Positions 1 to 9,407 of a DNA stretch of 64,000 bases are shown here, one piece after another. Under the pieces are notes generated by a model that saw nothing but the letters and a program-made list of their open reading frames with translations, searched no databases and had not been told where the DNA came from. The position numbers and the translations under genes are program-made. Source of the DNA: Sphingomonas_L flavalba_A (GTDB taxonomy: Bacteria; Pseudomonadota; Alphaproteobacteria; Sphingomonadales; Sphingomonadaceae); contig NZ_CP180208.1 in NCBI RefSeq assembly GCF_047553045.1, positions 2,790,001 to 2,854,000 of the forward strand, given 5' to 3'. How positions within the stretch are numbered: the first letter of the stretch is position 1; the number at the start of each line of letters is the position of its first letter.

Positions 1-125
1 ATCGCGGTCGGCAGCAACGCCCGCTCGCGCAGCGCCCGCCGCGCCCCGGCCTCGCTCGCCGCCTCGATCACCCCCTTGCTCGCCTTGCCCCGCGCGTCGA
101 CCGCCCGATACAGAAACGCCGGCAT
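1..125 (-). CDS. gspF: T2SS inner-membrane platform protein GspF (N-terminal part, runs off the window)
   Basis: Only the first 41 codons are present; the rest lies left of base 1. The reverse strand from the ATG at 125 reads MPAFLYRAVDARGKASKGVI, the typical opening of GspF (a short amphipathic strand before the first T2SSF domain). GspF is the polytopic platform protein that couples the GspE ATPase to pseudopilus assembly. It follows gspE on the same strand after a 385-base gap filled with palindromic repeats, so it may have its own transcription or be read through. Identity rests on the N-terminal sequence plus its place after gspL-M-E. Confidence 0.85.
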   Translation of the reverse strand, partial: MPAFLYRAVDARGKASKGVIEAASEAGARRALRERALLPTA

Positions 126-202
126 CAGCCCGCCCCCCGCCCGGCGCGGGCGCGGCCGATCGGCAAGCCCATCAAGCCTCCCGCCCGCCCGCGCCCCACA
201 TT

Positions 203-417
203 CCCGTCCATCCCGAACCCGGCCAGAGACCGCACTGCCCCCCAACCGCCCGCAAACCGAGCCAACCCCACACCGTCCATCCCGAGCGCAGTCGAGGGAC
301 GCACAGACCCACGGCCCCCCAGCGCCAACCCACCCCCACACCGTCCATCCCGAGCACAGTCGAGGGACGCACGCTCCCGCGCGAACCCGCTCCCTCGACT
401 GCGCTCGGGATGGACGG
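203..417. repeat. Cluster of short palindromic (REP-like) repeats in the gspE-gspF gap
   Basis: The 385-base gap between gspF and gspE holds no convincing gene. It contains copies of a roughly 27-base unit, CCGTCCATCCCGAGCGCAG followed by TCGAGGGA, at 273-300 and 341-368, with an inverted copy at 391-417 and a degenerate partial copy at 203-215. The copies at 341-368 and 391-417 can pair into a stem of about 27 bp around a 22-base loop. The unit itself is partly self-complementary. This looks like a dispersed intergenic palindrome family; a role in mRNA stability or termination between gspE and gspF is inference. Confidence 0.75.
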
Positions 418-510
418 AGAAGCCGGGTCCATAATACCCCAAAGCCCAGGCCCCCCGCGCCCCGACCGCGCGCGGAACGGGCAGGGCCGCGCAAGGCACC
501 ACGCCCGCCA

Positions 511-1967
<1,457 letters not shown>

Positions 1968-1971
<4 letters not shown>

Positions 1972-2420
1972 CGGAACACCAGCGTCACGGAAACCACGCC
2001 CGGCGCCGCGCCGCGCGCGATCCGCGTTTCGGCGACGGTCACGCCGGCCTGCGCGTCAAGCGCCGCCAGCCACTGCATCACCGCCGGAAACGGCGCTGCC
2101 TCCACGATCGCGCGGGTCCGCGCCCCGTCCGCTTCCGATCGGGCTACGGTCACCCCGGCCTGCGCGGCGGCGGTCTCGACGATCGTCGCCGGCGGGCCGG
2201 ACAGTTGCGCCGGCCCCTGTCCCGTCGCAGGCGCGCTGCGCAGCCGCGCGTTCAGCCGCTCCAGCGTCGCGATCTCGGTCCGCGTCTCGGCGCGGGCGGT
2301 GAAGAGCGGCTTGACGATGCCCAGCCACAGCACGCTCGCGGCCAGCAACCCGCCAAGCACGCCAAGCAACAACCGCTCGCGCGGTTCGCGGTCCCTCCAC
2401 CACATCAGCAGCGCGCTCAT
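1968..2420 (-). CDS. gspM: T2SS inner-membrane protein GspM
   Basis: This is a 150-aa bitopic protein with a short cytoplasmic N-terminus containing WRDREPRERLLL, one membrane segment (about 17-38), a predicted coiled coil rich in Ala/Arg/Glu (about 45-65), and a periplasmic alpha-beta domain. This is the standard GspM plan; GspM binds GspL and holds it in the assembly platform. It overlaps gspL upstream and gspE downstream by 4 bases each, which places it in a tight L-M-E order. GspM proteins diverge strongly, so the call depends on topology, the WxxREPREQ-like motif and position. Confidence 0.88.
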
Positions 2421-3529
2421 CGCCCGCCCCCCGCGCCTTCGGCGCTCAGCGTCACCGTCGCCAGCATCCGGCCGCCCTCCTGCGTGACACCGCCCGGCGC
2501 CGCCTTCAGCCCGGCATCGGCCAGCGCCGCGCTGACCGCCGCCAGCTTCGCCGGGTCTCCGGCGGCAACGCCCAGCGTCACCGTCCCCGCCGCCTCGTCG
2601 AGCACCACCGTCTCGATCGTCGCCGCGTTTTTGACCGGAGCCAGCGCCTGCCCCAGCCGCGCGAACAGCGGCAGCGCCCGGCCCGGCGCCGTGTTGCCGC
2701 CGGCGGGCAGCAGCGCGCTCGCCTGGGCGATCAGGTCGTCGGTCGGCGCCGCGCCCGGCGCCCGCCCCTGGATCAGCGCCGCCGTTTCCGCCCGCGCCGC
2801 CGCCGCCGTCCGCTTCAGCGCGATCAGGTCGGCGCCGGCGATCAGCAGATGGGCGGCGGCGCCCACACCGACGATGATCGCCAGCCGCCGCGCCCAGCCG
2901 GGCAGGCCGGTCCGCGCCGCAGCATAGGCCCCTTGCCGCAGGTCGAGCGCCGGCGCCGTCACGCCGCCTCCCGCCGCCGCCCGGTCGATCCCTGGCTGCC
3001 CGGCCGCCTGCCAGGCCGCATCGAACGCCGCCTCCGCCAGCGCAAAGCCGCCGCCATCGTGGGTGCGGACCAGAACCCGCCCGTCCGCCGCCGCCACCGT
3101 CCAGCGCCCGTCGTCCGGCACCGGCAGGGTCAGCGCGTCGGGCACGAAGGCGGCATTGCCCAGCCCGGCGGCCGCCGCCCGCGCCAGCCAGTCGCGCATC
3201 ACCGTGTGCCGCACCACTGCGGCCAGCCAGCGCCCGTCGCCCGCCGCATCGCCCAGCGCGATATGAACGGCGTCGATCGGCTCGGCGATCTGCTCCTCCA
3301 GCGCGAAGGGCAGCGCCGCCAGCCGCTTCGTCCGGTTCGGCAGCGGCAGCGATACCACGCTCAACAGCACCTGCTCGGTCGGCACCAGCACCGTCGCCGA
3401 ACTGTCATAATCCGGGTCTACGGCCACCGCGCGGTCGGCCTCCAGCCGCCACAAACCGCCGCGCGGCCCGGCATCCGGCGGGACCGGGGGCGGCGCGGAT
3501 GCCGGGATCGGGCGCGCTGGCGTTTGCAT
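2417..3529 (-). CDS. gspL: T2SS inner-membrane protein GspL
   Basis: This is a 370-aa protein. The N-terminal half is cytoplasmic and of the actin-like GspL type: a region around LVPTEQVLLSVVSLPLPN, then LPFALEEQIAEP near residue 75, a motif conserved in GspL. A single membrane segment follows at about 212-237, then a periplasmic ferredoxin-like domain. GspL recruits GspE to the membrane and pairs with GspM. The ATG at 3529 lies back to back with gspG, the two starts being about 23 bases apart (or 59 if gspG begins at its downstream GTG), so the two arms of the T2SS locus must share a compact divergent promoter region. Confidence 0.9.
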   Translation of the reverse strand: MQTPARPIPASAPPPVPPDAGPRGGLWRLEADRAVAVDPDYDSSATVLVPTEQVLLSVVSLPLPNRTKRLAALPFALEEQIAEPIDAVHIALGDAAGDGRWLAAVVRHTVMRDWLARAAAAGLGNAAFVPDALTLPVPDDGRWTVAAADGRVLVRTHDGGGFALAEAAFDAAWQAAGQPGIDRAAAGGGVTAPALDLRQGAYAAARTGLPGWARRLAIIVGVGAAAHLLIAGADLIALKRTAAAARAETAALIQGRAPGAAPTDDLIAQASALLPAGGNTAPGRALPLFARLGQALAPVKNAATIETVVLDEAAGTVTLGVAAGDPAKLAAVSAALADAGLKAAPGGVTQEGGRMLATVTLSAEGAGGGR

Positions 3530-3552
3530 GCGGAGGCTCTATACAGAAGGCC

Positions 3553-4065
3553 ATGACGGTGTTGCCAGAGTTTCTTTGTGACAGTTCCGTGTCAGACCCG
3601 CGGAAAACCGCCACAAATCCGCCTGCCCGCACGCCGGGCGCACCCCCCGCCGAACGCGGCCTGACCCTTGTCGAGATGATCGTCGTGCTGGCGATCATCG
3701 CGCTGGTCGCGGCGCTGATCGTCCCCAACGTCATCGGTCGGCCGGATCAGGCGCGGGTGACCGTCGCCAATACCGATCTGAAAACGATCTCGGCGGCGCT
3801 GAAGATGTACCGGCTCGATACCGGCGGCTACCCGACGACCCAGCAGGGCCTCGCCGCACTGGCGAAACAGCCGCAGGGCGCCGACGCACCGGCCAACTGG
3901 AACCCGGAAGGCTATCTGGCTGACGTACCGGTCGATCCGTGGGACCGGCCCTATCTTTATAAAAGCCCCGGCGATTCGGGCGCCGGTTTCGAACTCGGGT
4001 CGCTCGGCCGCGACGGCAAGCCGGGCGGCGAGGGCGTAGACGCCGACCTTGGGGTGGTCGGCTGA
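3553..4065 (+). CDS. gspG: T2SS major pseudopilin GspG
   Basis: This is the major pseudopilin, which polymerises into the T2SS piston. It has a prepilin leader ending ...AERG, then the mature start LTLVEMIVVLAIIAL with the essential Glu at +5; Leu rather than Phe at +1 is less usual. The C-terminal half carries the GspG hallmarks YRLDTGGYPTTQQGL and DPWDRPYLYKSPG, which line the calcium-binding loop. The ATG at 3553 gives 170 aa and a 35-residue leader. A GTG at 3589 would give a more typical 23-residue leader and leave room for a promoter, so the start is uncertain. It is the first gene of a G-H-I-C-D operon. Confidence 0.95.
   Translation: MTVLPEFLCDSSVSDPRKTATNPPARTPGAPPAERGLTLVEMIVVLAIIALVAALIVPNVIGRPDQARVTVANTDLKTISAALKMYRLDTGGYPTTQQGLAALAKQPQGADAPANWNPEGYLADVPVDPWDRPYLYKSPGDSGAGFELGSLGRDGKPGGEGVDADLGVVG
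3579..3594. promoter_or_regulatory. Inverted repeat TGACA-N6-TGTCA at the gspL/gspG divergence
   Basis: TGACA (3579-3583) and TGTCA (3590-3594) flank six bases in the short divergent region between gspL and gspG. If gspG starts at the GTG at 3589, the repeat overlaps its start and could act as an operator for both arms of the secretion locus. If gspG starts at 3553 it lies inside the leader coding sequence. The repeat is seen directly; its function is inferred. Confidence 0.35.
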
Positions 4066-4068
4066 ACC

Positions 4069-4551
4069 ATGCGCCCCGCCGCTGCCGAGCGTGGCCTGAC
4101 CCTAGTCGAAATGCTGGTGGTGCTGGCGATCATCGGCATCGCGTCGGGTATTGCCGTGCTCGGTTTCGGCAGCGGGCGCGGCGTCAATGTTCAGGCGGAA
4201 GCGCGCACGATGGCCGCCCGCCTGTCGCTCGCCGCCGATATCGAAATGGTGCAGGACCGCCGGTTGCTGCTCGCGTGGGACGATCACGGCTACAGCTTCC
4301 TCGGCTGGGATCCGAATACCCGCCGCTGGCTGCCCGAAACCGGCAACAGCCTTGCCGGCCGGCATAGGATGCCACAGGGCTTCCGCTTCGCGGTCGACGG
4401 CGCCTCGCCGGCACCGCTCGCCAGCGACGGCACCGGCCAGGGCATCGTCGCGCGGATCAGCGATGGCGGGCAGGCGTGGCAGGTGCTGTTCGACGGATTC
4501 GTCGCGGTCGCGGTGCCCGCACCGGCGGGAACGGCAGCGGGCGCGGCATGA
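4069..4551 (+). CDS. gspH: T2SS minor pseudopilin GspH
   Basis: This is a 160-aa minor pseudopilin. It has a very short leader (MRPAAAERG), then LTLVEMLVVLAIIGIASGIAV with Glu at +5 of the mature protein. The body contains LSLAADIEMVQDRRLLLAWD, matching the GspH pattern in which the first helix is followed by a beta-rich domain. Pseudopilins H, I, J and K form the tip of the pseudopilus. The gene begins 3 bases after the gspG stop and overlaps gspI by 4 bases. Confidence 0.9.
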   Translation: MRPAAAERGLTLVEMLVVLAIIGIASGIAVLGFGSGRGVNVQAEARTMAARLSLAADIEMVQDRRLLLAWDDHGYSFLGWDPNTRRWLPETGNSLAGRHRMPQGFRFAVDGASPAPLASDGTGQGIVARISDGGQAWQVLFDGFVAVAVPAPAGTAAGAA

Positions 4552-4901
4552 CCGAACGGGGCTTCTCGCTGATCGAAACGCTGGTCGCGCTGCTCGTCCT
4601 CGGCGTCGCCAGCGTCGGGCTGATCCGCGCGACCGAAGGCCATGTCGACGCGACGCGCGGGCTGGAGGACCGGGCGATTGCCGGCTGGGTCGCGGAGAAC
4701 CGGCTGGCGGAACTGGCGCTGCCCGGCTCCCCGCCCGCCGGCCCGGTGACGATGATGGACCGGCGCTGGACCATCGCCGTCACCGAACGCCCAAGCGCGG
4801 ACCCAGCGCTTCACGCCGTCACCGTCGCGGTCACGCCGGAAGGCGGCAAGGCGCCGCTCGCTACACTCGACGGCTTTGTCGATCGTGGGGCCATCCAATG
4901 A
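4548..4901 (+). CDS. gspI: T2SS minor pseudopilin GspI
   Basis: This is a 117-aa minor pseudopilin with leader MTERG and mature start FSLIETLVALLVLGVASVGL (Glu +5), followed by WVAENRLAELALPG, which matches the conserved A-x-N-x-L region of GspI. GspI nucleates the tip complex with GspJ and GspK. The start chosen is the ATG at 4548, overlapping the gspH stop as ATGA; longer upstream frames lie inside gspH. The partner genes gspJ and gspK do not follow and are not in the window. Confidence 0.9.
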   Translation: MTERGFSLIETLVALLVLGVASVGLIRATEGHVDATRGLEDRAIAGWVAENRLAELALPGSPPAGPVTMMDRRWTIAVTERPSADPALHAVTVAVTPEGGKAPLATLDGFVDRGAIQ

Positions 4902-5542
4902 ACGCGACGCTCACCCCACGCCGGATCGGCCGTGCGCTCGACCTCCTCGCGCTCCTCGTCGTCGTCTCGGTCGCGCTCGCGCTCGCCGCGCTAACCTGGC
5001 GGCTGGCGCTGGGGGCTGGCGCTCCGCCCACCGCCGTCGCCGCGCCATCGCCCGCCCCGGCACCGGTCGACATCGCGCCGCTCGTCGCACTCGCCCCGTT
5101 TGGCAATCCGGGCGCCGGTGGCGGACCGGCGGCGCCGCCGACCACCCTGCCGCTGGTGCTGAAGGCGCTGTTCTACGCGGCGCCGCCCGCTCCGTCCGCC
5201 GCGCTGGTCGCCGCCGGGGGCAAGCCGCCGCTGCGCGTCGCGCCGGGCGATGCCCTCGACGGCGCGACCGTCGTCGCGATCGCCACCGACCATGTCGAGC
5301 TGACGGTCGGCGGCCAGCGTCAGGCGCTCTATTTCCCCGGCCGGATGCAAAGCCTGCTCGCCGCCAGCGGTGCCGCGCCGGCCGCCACCGCGCCGCCGTC
5401 GCCTTCCGCGCCCGCCCCGGCGCCAGTCGCACAGCCGGCGGCGGCAGCCTCCGCGCCCGTTCTTGACTCGCCGCCCGCCCCGCCTGCAAACCGCACCGAG
5501 GCGGGCACGGAACCGCCCCGGCCCCACCCGGATTCGCGTTGA
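4898..5542 (+). CDS. gspC: T2SS inner-membrane linker protein GspC
   Basis: This is a 214-aa bitopic protein. A short cytoplasmic N-terminus precedes one membrane helix (about 12-35). A periplasmic HR-like domain follows at about 60-155, running from ALAPFGNPG through VAPGDALDGATVVAI to the end of the domain. The tail (about 155-214) is rich in Pro and Ala. GspC links the platform to the secretin GspD. There is no PDZ or coiled-coil domain after the HR domain, unlike enterobacterial GspC; the Pro/Ala tail takes its place. ATGA overlap with gspI and immediate precedence to gspD support the call. Confidence 0.85.
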   Translation: MNATLTPRRIGRALDLLALLVVVSVALALAALTWRLALGAGAPPTAVAAPSPAPAPVDIAPLVALAPFGNPGAGGGPAAPPTTLPLVLKALFYAAPPAPSAALVAAGGKPPLRVAPGDALDGATVVAIATDHVELTVGGQRQALYFPGRMQSLLAASGAAPAATAPPSPSAPAPAPVAQPAAAASAPVLDSPPAPPANRTEAGTEPPRPHPDSR

Positions 5543-5550
5543 GGGGAAGC

Positions 5551-7587
5551 ATGTTCACCCGTTCCGGCCTCCTGACCACGGCGCTGGCCGTCGCGCTGGC
5601 GCTGCCCGCCCCGCTGCTCGCGCAGCCCGGTGACTCCACCGTGTCCGGCGATGTCGTCGTCAACATGCGCGACATCGACATCGCCGACGTCGCCGAACAG
5701 ATTTCGCGGATCACCGGCCGCACGCTGATCCTCGACCCGCAGGTGCGCGGCACCGTCAACGTTTCGTCGGCGACACCGCTCAGCCCGGAGGGCGTTTGGG
5801 ACCTGTTCCAGTCGGTGCTGCGCGCGCAGGGCTTCGCGGCGATCCGCAGCGGCCGGGTCTGGCGGATCGTCGGCCAGGCCAACGCCGCGCGCGACGGCGG
5901 CATCGGCACGCGCGGTCGTGGCGCAGAGGTCGTCACCCGGCTGATCCGCCTGCACACCCTTGCCCCAGATCAGGCGGTCAGGGTGTTCAAGCCGCTGGTC
6001 GCCCAGTTCGGCAGCGTCGAGGCGCTAACCTCGCCCAACGCGATCGTCGTCACCGACTATGCCGACAATGTTCGCCGCATTCAGGGCCTGGCCGCCGCGC
6101 TCGACGGCGGCGCCGGCGCGGAATTTCAGGCGATCAGCCTGAAATACGGCACGGCGGAAGATGTCGTGAACGCGATCCGCGCCGTCCTCGGCGACGGCGG
6201 GCAGGCCGGCGGCCCGCGCATCGCCGCCGACGCGCGCTCCAACATCGTGCTGATCCGGGGGGAGGCGAGCGCGATGCGCGAGGCGCGGCGCATCGCCACC
6301 GCGCTCGACCAGCCGGGCGGCGCGGCGCCGACCACCCGCGTCTTCCGCCTCGCCAACAGCGATGCCGAATCGCTGACAGAGGTGCTGCGCGGCCTGCTCG
6401 GTGAAGGCGCGGCGGCAACCAATCCGGTCGCCCGCGCCCTCGCCGGCGGGCGCACGACGCGCGGCCTCGGCACTGGCCGCACCGCCGCCACCGCCGCGAC
6501 CCCGTCGAGCGCCAGCCTGGCGAGCAGCATCGCCAGCGGCGCGCCGCCCGCGGCCGCCGATGCGGCCAAGCCGACGCCGGAGGGTTTCGCGACGCCGGAT
6601 CTGGCGATCCAGCCGGCGCCGGAACTGAATGCCATCGTCGTGCGCGGCACCCCGTCGGCGATCGCCCAGCTCGAACCGATCATCACCGAACTGGACGTCC
6701 GCCGCCCGCAGGTGATGATCGAGGCGGCGATCGTCGAGATCAACAGTGACGATGCCGAACAGCTCGGTGTCCAGCTCGGCCTTGGCAGCGCCGCGCCGCC
6801 GGGCATCGGCTCCGGCGGCGCCACCAATTTTTCCAGCCTCGACGTGCCGTACCGGACGCTGCTGTCGGCGCTCGGCTCACCGGCCGCCGTCGGCGTCGGC
6901 AACGGCCTCAACGTCAATGTCGGCAACAGCGACTTCCGGCTGCTGATCCAGGCGCTCGGCACCTCGACCCGCGCCAATCTCTTGTCCACGCCCAGCCTGA
7001 CCGTGCTCGACAACGAACCGGCGGAAATCGTCGTCGGCCAGAACGTGCCGTTCCGCACCGGCAGCTTCGGAACGGATGGCAACAGCGTCAACCCGTTCAC
7101 CACCATCGAACGGCAGGACGTCGGCATCACCCTGCGCGTCGTGCCGCGGGTCAATTCCGGCGACGTGGTCAAGCTGGAGGTCAGCCAGGAAGTCTCTGCG
7201 CTGACCAACGCGGTCACCGGCGCCGCCGATCTCGTCACCAACCGCCGCAGCATCCAGACGACGGTGCTCGCCGACAATGGCGAGACGATCGTGCTCGGCG
7301 GGCTGATCAGCGACGACAGGATGCGGGTCAACAGCAAGGTGCCGCTGCTCGGCGACGTGCCGCTGCTCGGCGAACTGTTCAAGGCGCGCAAGGAAAGCCA
7401 GGCGAAGAAGACGCTGTTCGTGTTCCTGCGCCCGACGATCCTGCGCGACACCGCCGCCGCCGTCGCCGCCACCCGCGCCAAATATGGCCGCCTGCAGGGG
7501 GAGGAGGCGAACCTGTCCCGCACCCGCAGCCTGCTGCTCAGCCCGCCGCCGCCACGCCTGACCGTCGAGATCGACGGGCTGTACTGA
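5551..7587 (+). CDS. gspD: T2SS outer-membrane secretin GspD
   Basis: This is a 678-aa secretin, the outer-membrane channel of type II secretion. A signal peptide (about 1-25, ending LLAQ) is followed by an N0 domain beginning VNMRDIDIADVAEQIS, then N1-N3 domains with a low-complexity Ala/Thr insert near 300-345. The secretin domain contains RPQVMIEAAIVEI, LSTPSLTVLDNEPAEIVVGQ and VPLLGDVPLLGELF. The start is the ATG at 5551, preceded by GAGGGGA at the right distance; an in-frame TTG lies 12 bases upstream. The C-terminus is short, with no obvious pilotin-binding extension. It closes the rightward T2SS operon. Confidence 0.96.
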   Translation: MFTRSGLLTTALAVALALPAPLLAQPGDSTVSGDVVVNMRDIDIADVAEQISRITGRTLILDPQVRGTVNVSSATPLSPEGVWDLFQSVLRAQGFAAIRSGRVWRIVGQANAARDGGIGTRGRGAEVVTRLIRLHTLAPDQAVRVFKPLVAQFGSVEALTSPNAIVVTDYADNVRRIQGLAAALDGGAGAEFQAISLKYGTAEDVVNAIRAVLGDGGQAGGPRIAADARSNIVLIRGEASAMREARRIATALDQPGGAAPTTRVFRLANSDAESLTEVLRGLLGEGAAATNPVARALAGGRTTRGLGTGRTAATAATPSSASLASSIASGAPPAAADAAKPTPEGFATPDLAIQPAPELNAIVVRGTPSAIAQLEPIITELDVRRPQVMIEAAIVEINSDDAEQLGVQLGLGSAAPPGIGSGGATNFSSLDVPYRTLLSALGSPAAVGVGNGLNVNVGNSDFRLLIQALGTSTRANLLSTPSLTVLDNEPAEIVVGQNVPFRTGSFGTDGNSVNPFTTIERQDVGITLRVVPRVNSGDVVKLEVSQEVSALTNAVTGAADLVTNRRSIQTTVLADNGETIVLGGLISDDRMRVNSKVPLLGDVPLLGELFKARKESQAKKTLFVFLRPTILRDTAAAVAATRAKYGRLQGEEANLSRTRSLLLSPPPPRLTVEIDGLY

Positions 7588-8018
7588 ACCGCCCCCGCAC
7601 GACTCGGCCGGCACCGCGCCGACGCCTCCCCGCCCCGCCAACCCGGATTCGGCACCGCCTTTTCCGGCGCGCGGGCCTGCGTGCGCGCGGATTCCGGGCA
7701 GCTTGAAGATACATAGCATTTTCATATTGTTTTTCATGAATTGACCGGTCATAACATGTGCGGGGCCGGCGCTGCGGGCGCGGTGACGGCTACCGCGTGA
7801 CAAGGCAGGCGCCCGTGTCGCCATGAAGCGTGTTCCGACGGGGCCGGGGCATGAAAGCAATGACATAGCAGAATGCAGGTCCGCTCCCCCAGCCCGTCGG
7901 CAGGATCGCCCGGTCATGCCGGAACAGGGGGGCAGGGCGTCGCAGAAGGGCCGATTTATTTTAAACCTATAGCAATTCCGGCGGTAGATCGGATTGCTTG
8001 GCAAGAAGGGGATCTGAC
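7588..8018. other. Gene-free region upstream of the amidohydrolase pair
   Basis: This 431-base gap has no ORF that I believe. It contains an AT-rich stretch at about 7704-7756 with the palindrome GACCGGTC, and a second AT-rich stretch (TTTATTTTAAACCTATAG) around 7955-7972, which could supply promoter elements for the gene starting at 8019. A good Shine-Dalgarno (AAGAAGGGG, 8003-8011) ends the region. No clear terminator hairpin with a T-tract is visible after gspD. Confidence 0.5.
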
Positions 8019-9407
8019 ATGCGCCTATCCATTCTCCTGTCAGCGGCGGCATGCCTGACGCTGGGCGTCGCGGCGCCGGCCACCGCCGAGCGCGTCGTCC
8101 AGCCGGGTCAACCGCCGCAGCCGACACCGCGCACCGCCACAACGGCGATCATCCACGCCGGAAAGCTGATGACGGAGCCGGGCAAGCCGGTGCTCAATCA
8201 GGCGACACTGGTGACCGACGGCGGCAAGATCCGGTCCGTCCATCAGGGTTTCGTCGATGCCGCCACGCTCGGCCTGCCGGCCGACACCCAGGTCGTCGAT
8301 CTGTCGAACAAATTCGTCCTGCCCGGCTTCATGGACCTGCACGTCCACATCACCGGCAGCGGGCTGGTCGGGCGGATGTCCGGGTTGAATCTGCGCCAGG
8401 AAAATGCGTTTTTCGCGCTGAACGGCGCGACCAACGCGATGACCACGCTGCAGGCCGGCTTCACCACCATCCGCGATCTCGGCGCGACCAACGAGGCGAT
8501 TTTCTCGCTGCGCGACGCGATCAACCTCGGCATCGTGCCCGGGCCGAAGATCGTCGCGGCGGGCGAGGGACTGAGCCCGACCAACGGGCACGGCGACGCC
8601 CATAACCTGAAACGCGCCTTCCTCGACGCCTCGCCGCGCGACAGTGTCTGCGACGGGCCGGAGGATTGCCGCCGCGTCGCCCGCCAGCAGATCAAGTTCG
8701 GCGCCGACGTGCTGAAGGTCCACGTCACCGGCGGCGTGCTCGACCCATCCGACGCCGGTACCGAACAGCAATTCACCGATGAAGAGCTGAAGGCGATCGT
8801 CGAGGCCGGCCATTCGATGGGCCGCAAGGTCACCACCCACGCCCACGGCAAGGGCGGCATCGATGCCGCCGTCCGCGCCGGCTACGATTCGATCGAACAC
8901 GGCATGTGGGCCGACGAGGAAAGCCTGAAGCTTATGAAGGCGCGCGGGACCTACCTGATCCCGACGGTCTGGCCGATCAGCTATGTCGGCACAACGCCGG
9001 AAGCGGTGATGAAAGGGCCGATGGCCAACATCAACCCCAACTCGCTGGCCAAGCTGTTCAAGCTCGGCGACCAGCCGAAAAAGCTGGTCCGCATGGCGAT
9101 CAAAATTGGCACGCCGATCGCGCTCGGCACCGATTGCGGCATCGCGCCGCACGGCACCAACGCGCAGGAAATGGTCGAATATGTCGACGCCGGGATGACC
9201 ACGGTCGAGGCGCTGAAAACCGGCACGGTCAACGCCGCCGACGCCGCCGGCCTCAAGGACCGCGGCCGGCTCGATCCGGGCATGGCCGCCGACGTGATCG
9301 CGCTCGACGGCGATCCGGTCGCCGACATCAACCAGGTGATGAACGTCAATTTTGTGATGCGTGATGGCATCGTCTTCAGGCGCGACGGGCAGGAGGTGCG
9401 CAAATGA
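8019..9407 (+). CDS. Exported metal-dependent amidohydrolase
   Basis: This 462-aa protein belongs to the amidohydrolase superfamily. A signal peptide (about 1-23, ending ATA) places it in the periplasm or outside. The metal site is visible: HVH at 108-110 after LPGFMDL, a probable carboxylated lysine in VLKVHVTGG (Lys 233), H274/H276 in VTTHAHGKGG, H294 in SIEHGMW, and Asp 372 in IALGTDCG. This binuclear pattern is that of the imidazolonepropionase-related / Xaa-Pro dipeptidase (PepQ-like) amidohydrolases, which cleave amide bonds in modified dipeptides. The exact substrate is not readable. It overlaps the next amidohydrolase by 4 bases, so the two are co-translated. Confidence 0.85.
   Translation: MRLSILLSAAACLTLGVAAPATAERVVQPGQPPQPTPRTATTAIIHAGKLMTEPGKPVLNQATLVTDGGKIRSVHQGFVDAATLGLPADTQVVDLSNKFVLPGFMDLHVHITGSGLVGRMSGLNLRQENAFFALNGATNAMTTLQAGFTTIRDLGATNEAIFSLRDAINLGIVPGPKIVAAGEGLSPTNGHGDAHNLKRAFLDASPRDSVCDGPEDCRRVARQQIKFGADVLKVHVTGGVLDPSDAGTEQQFTDEELKAIVEAGHSMGRKVTTHAHGKGGIDAAVRAGYDSIEHGMWADEESLKLMKARGTYLIPTVWPISYVGTTPEAVMKGPMANINPNSLAKLFKLGDQPKKLVRMAIKIGTPIALGTDCGIAPHGTNAQEMVEYVDAGMTTVEALKTGTVNAADAAGLKDRGRLDPGMAADVIALDGDPVADINQVMNVNFVMRDGIVFRRDGQEVRK

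Noticed and set aside
273..417. CRISPR-like direct repeats
   Set aside because: Only two direct copies and one inverted copy with irregular spacing; the unit is palindromic and no cas genes are present. No CRISPR array was seen in the window.
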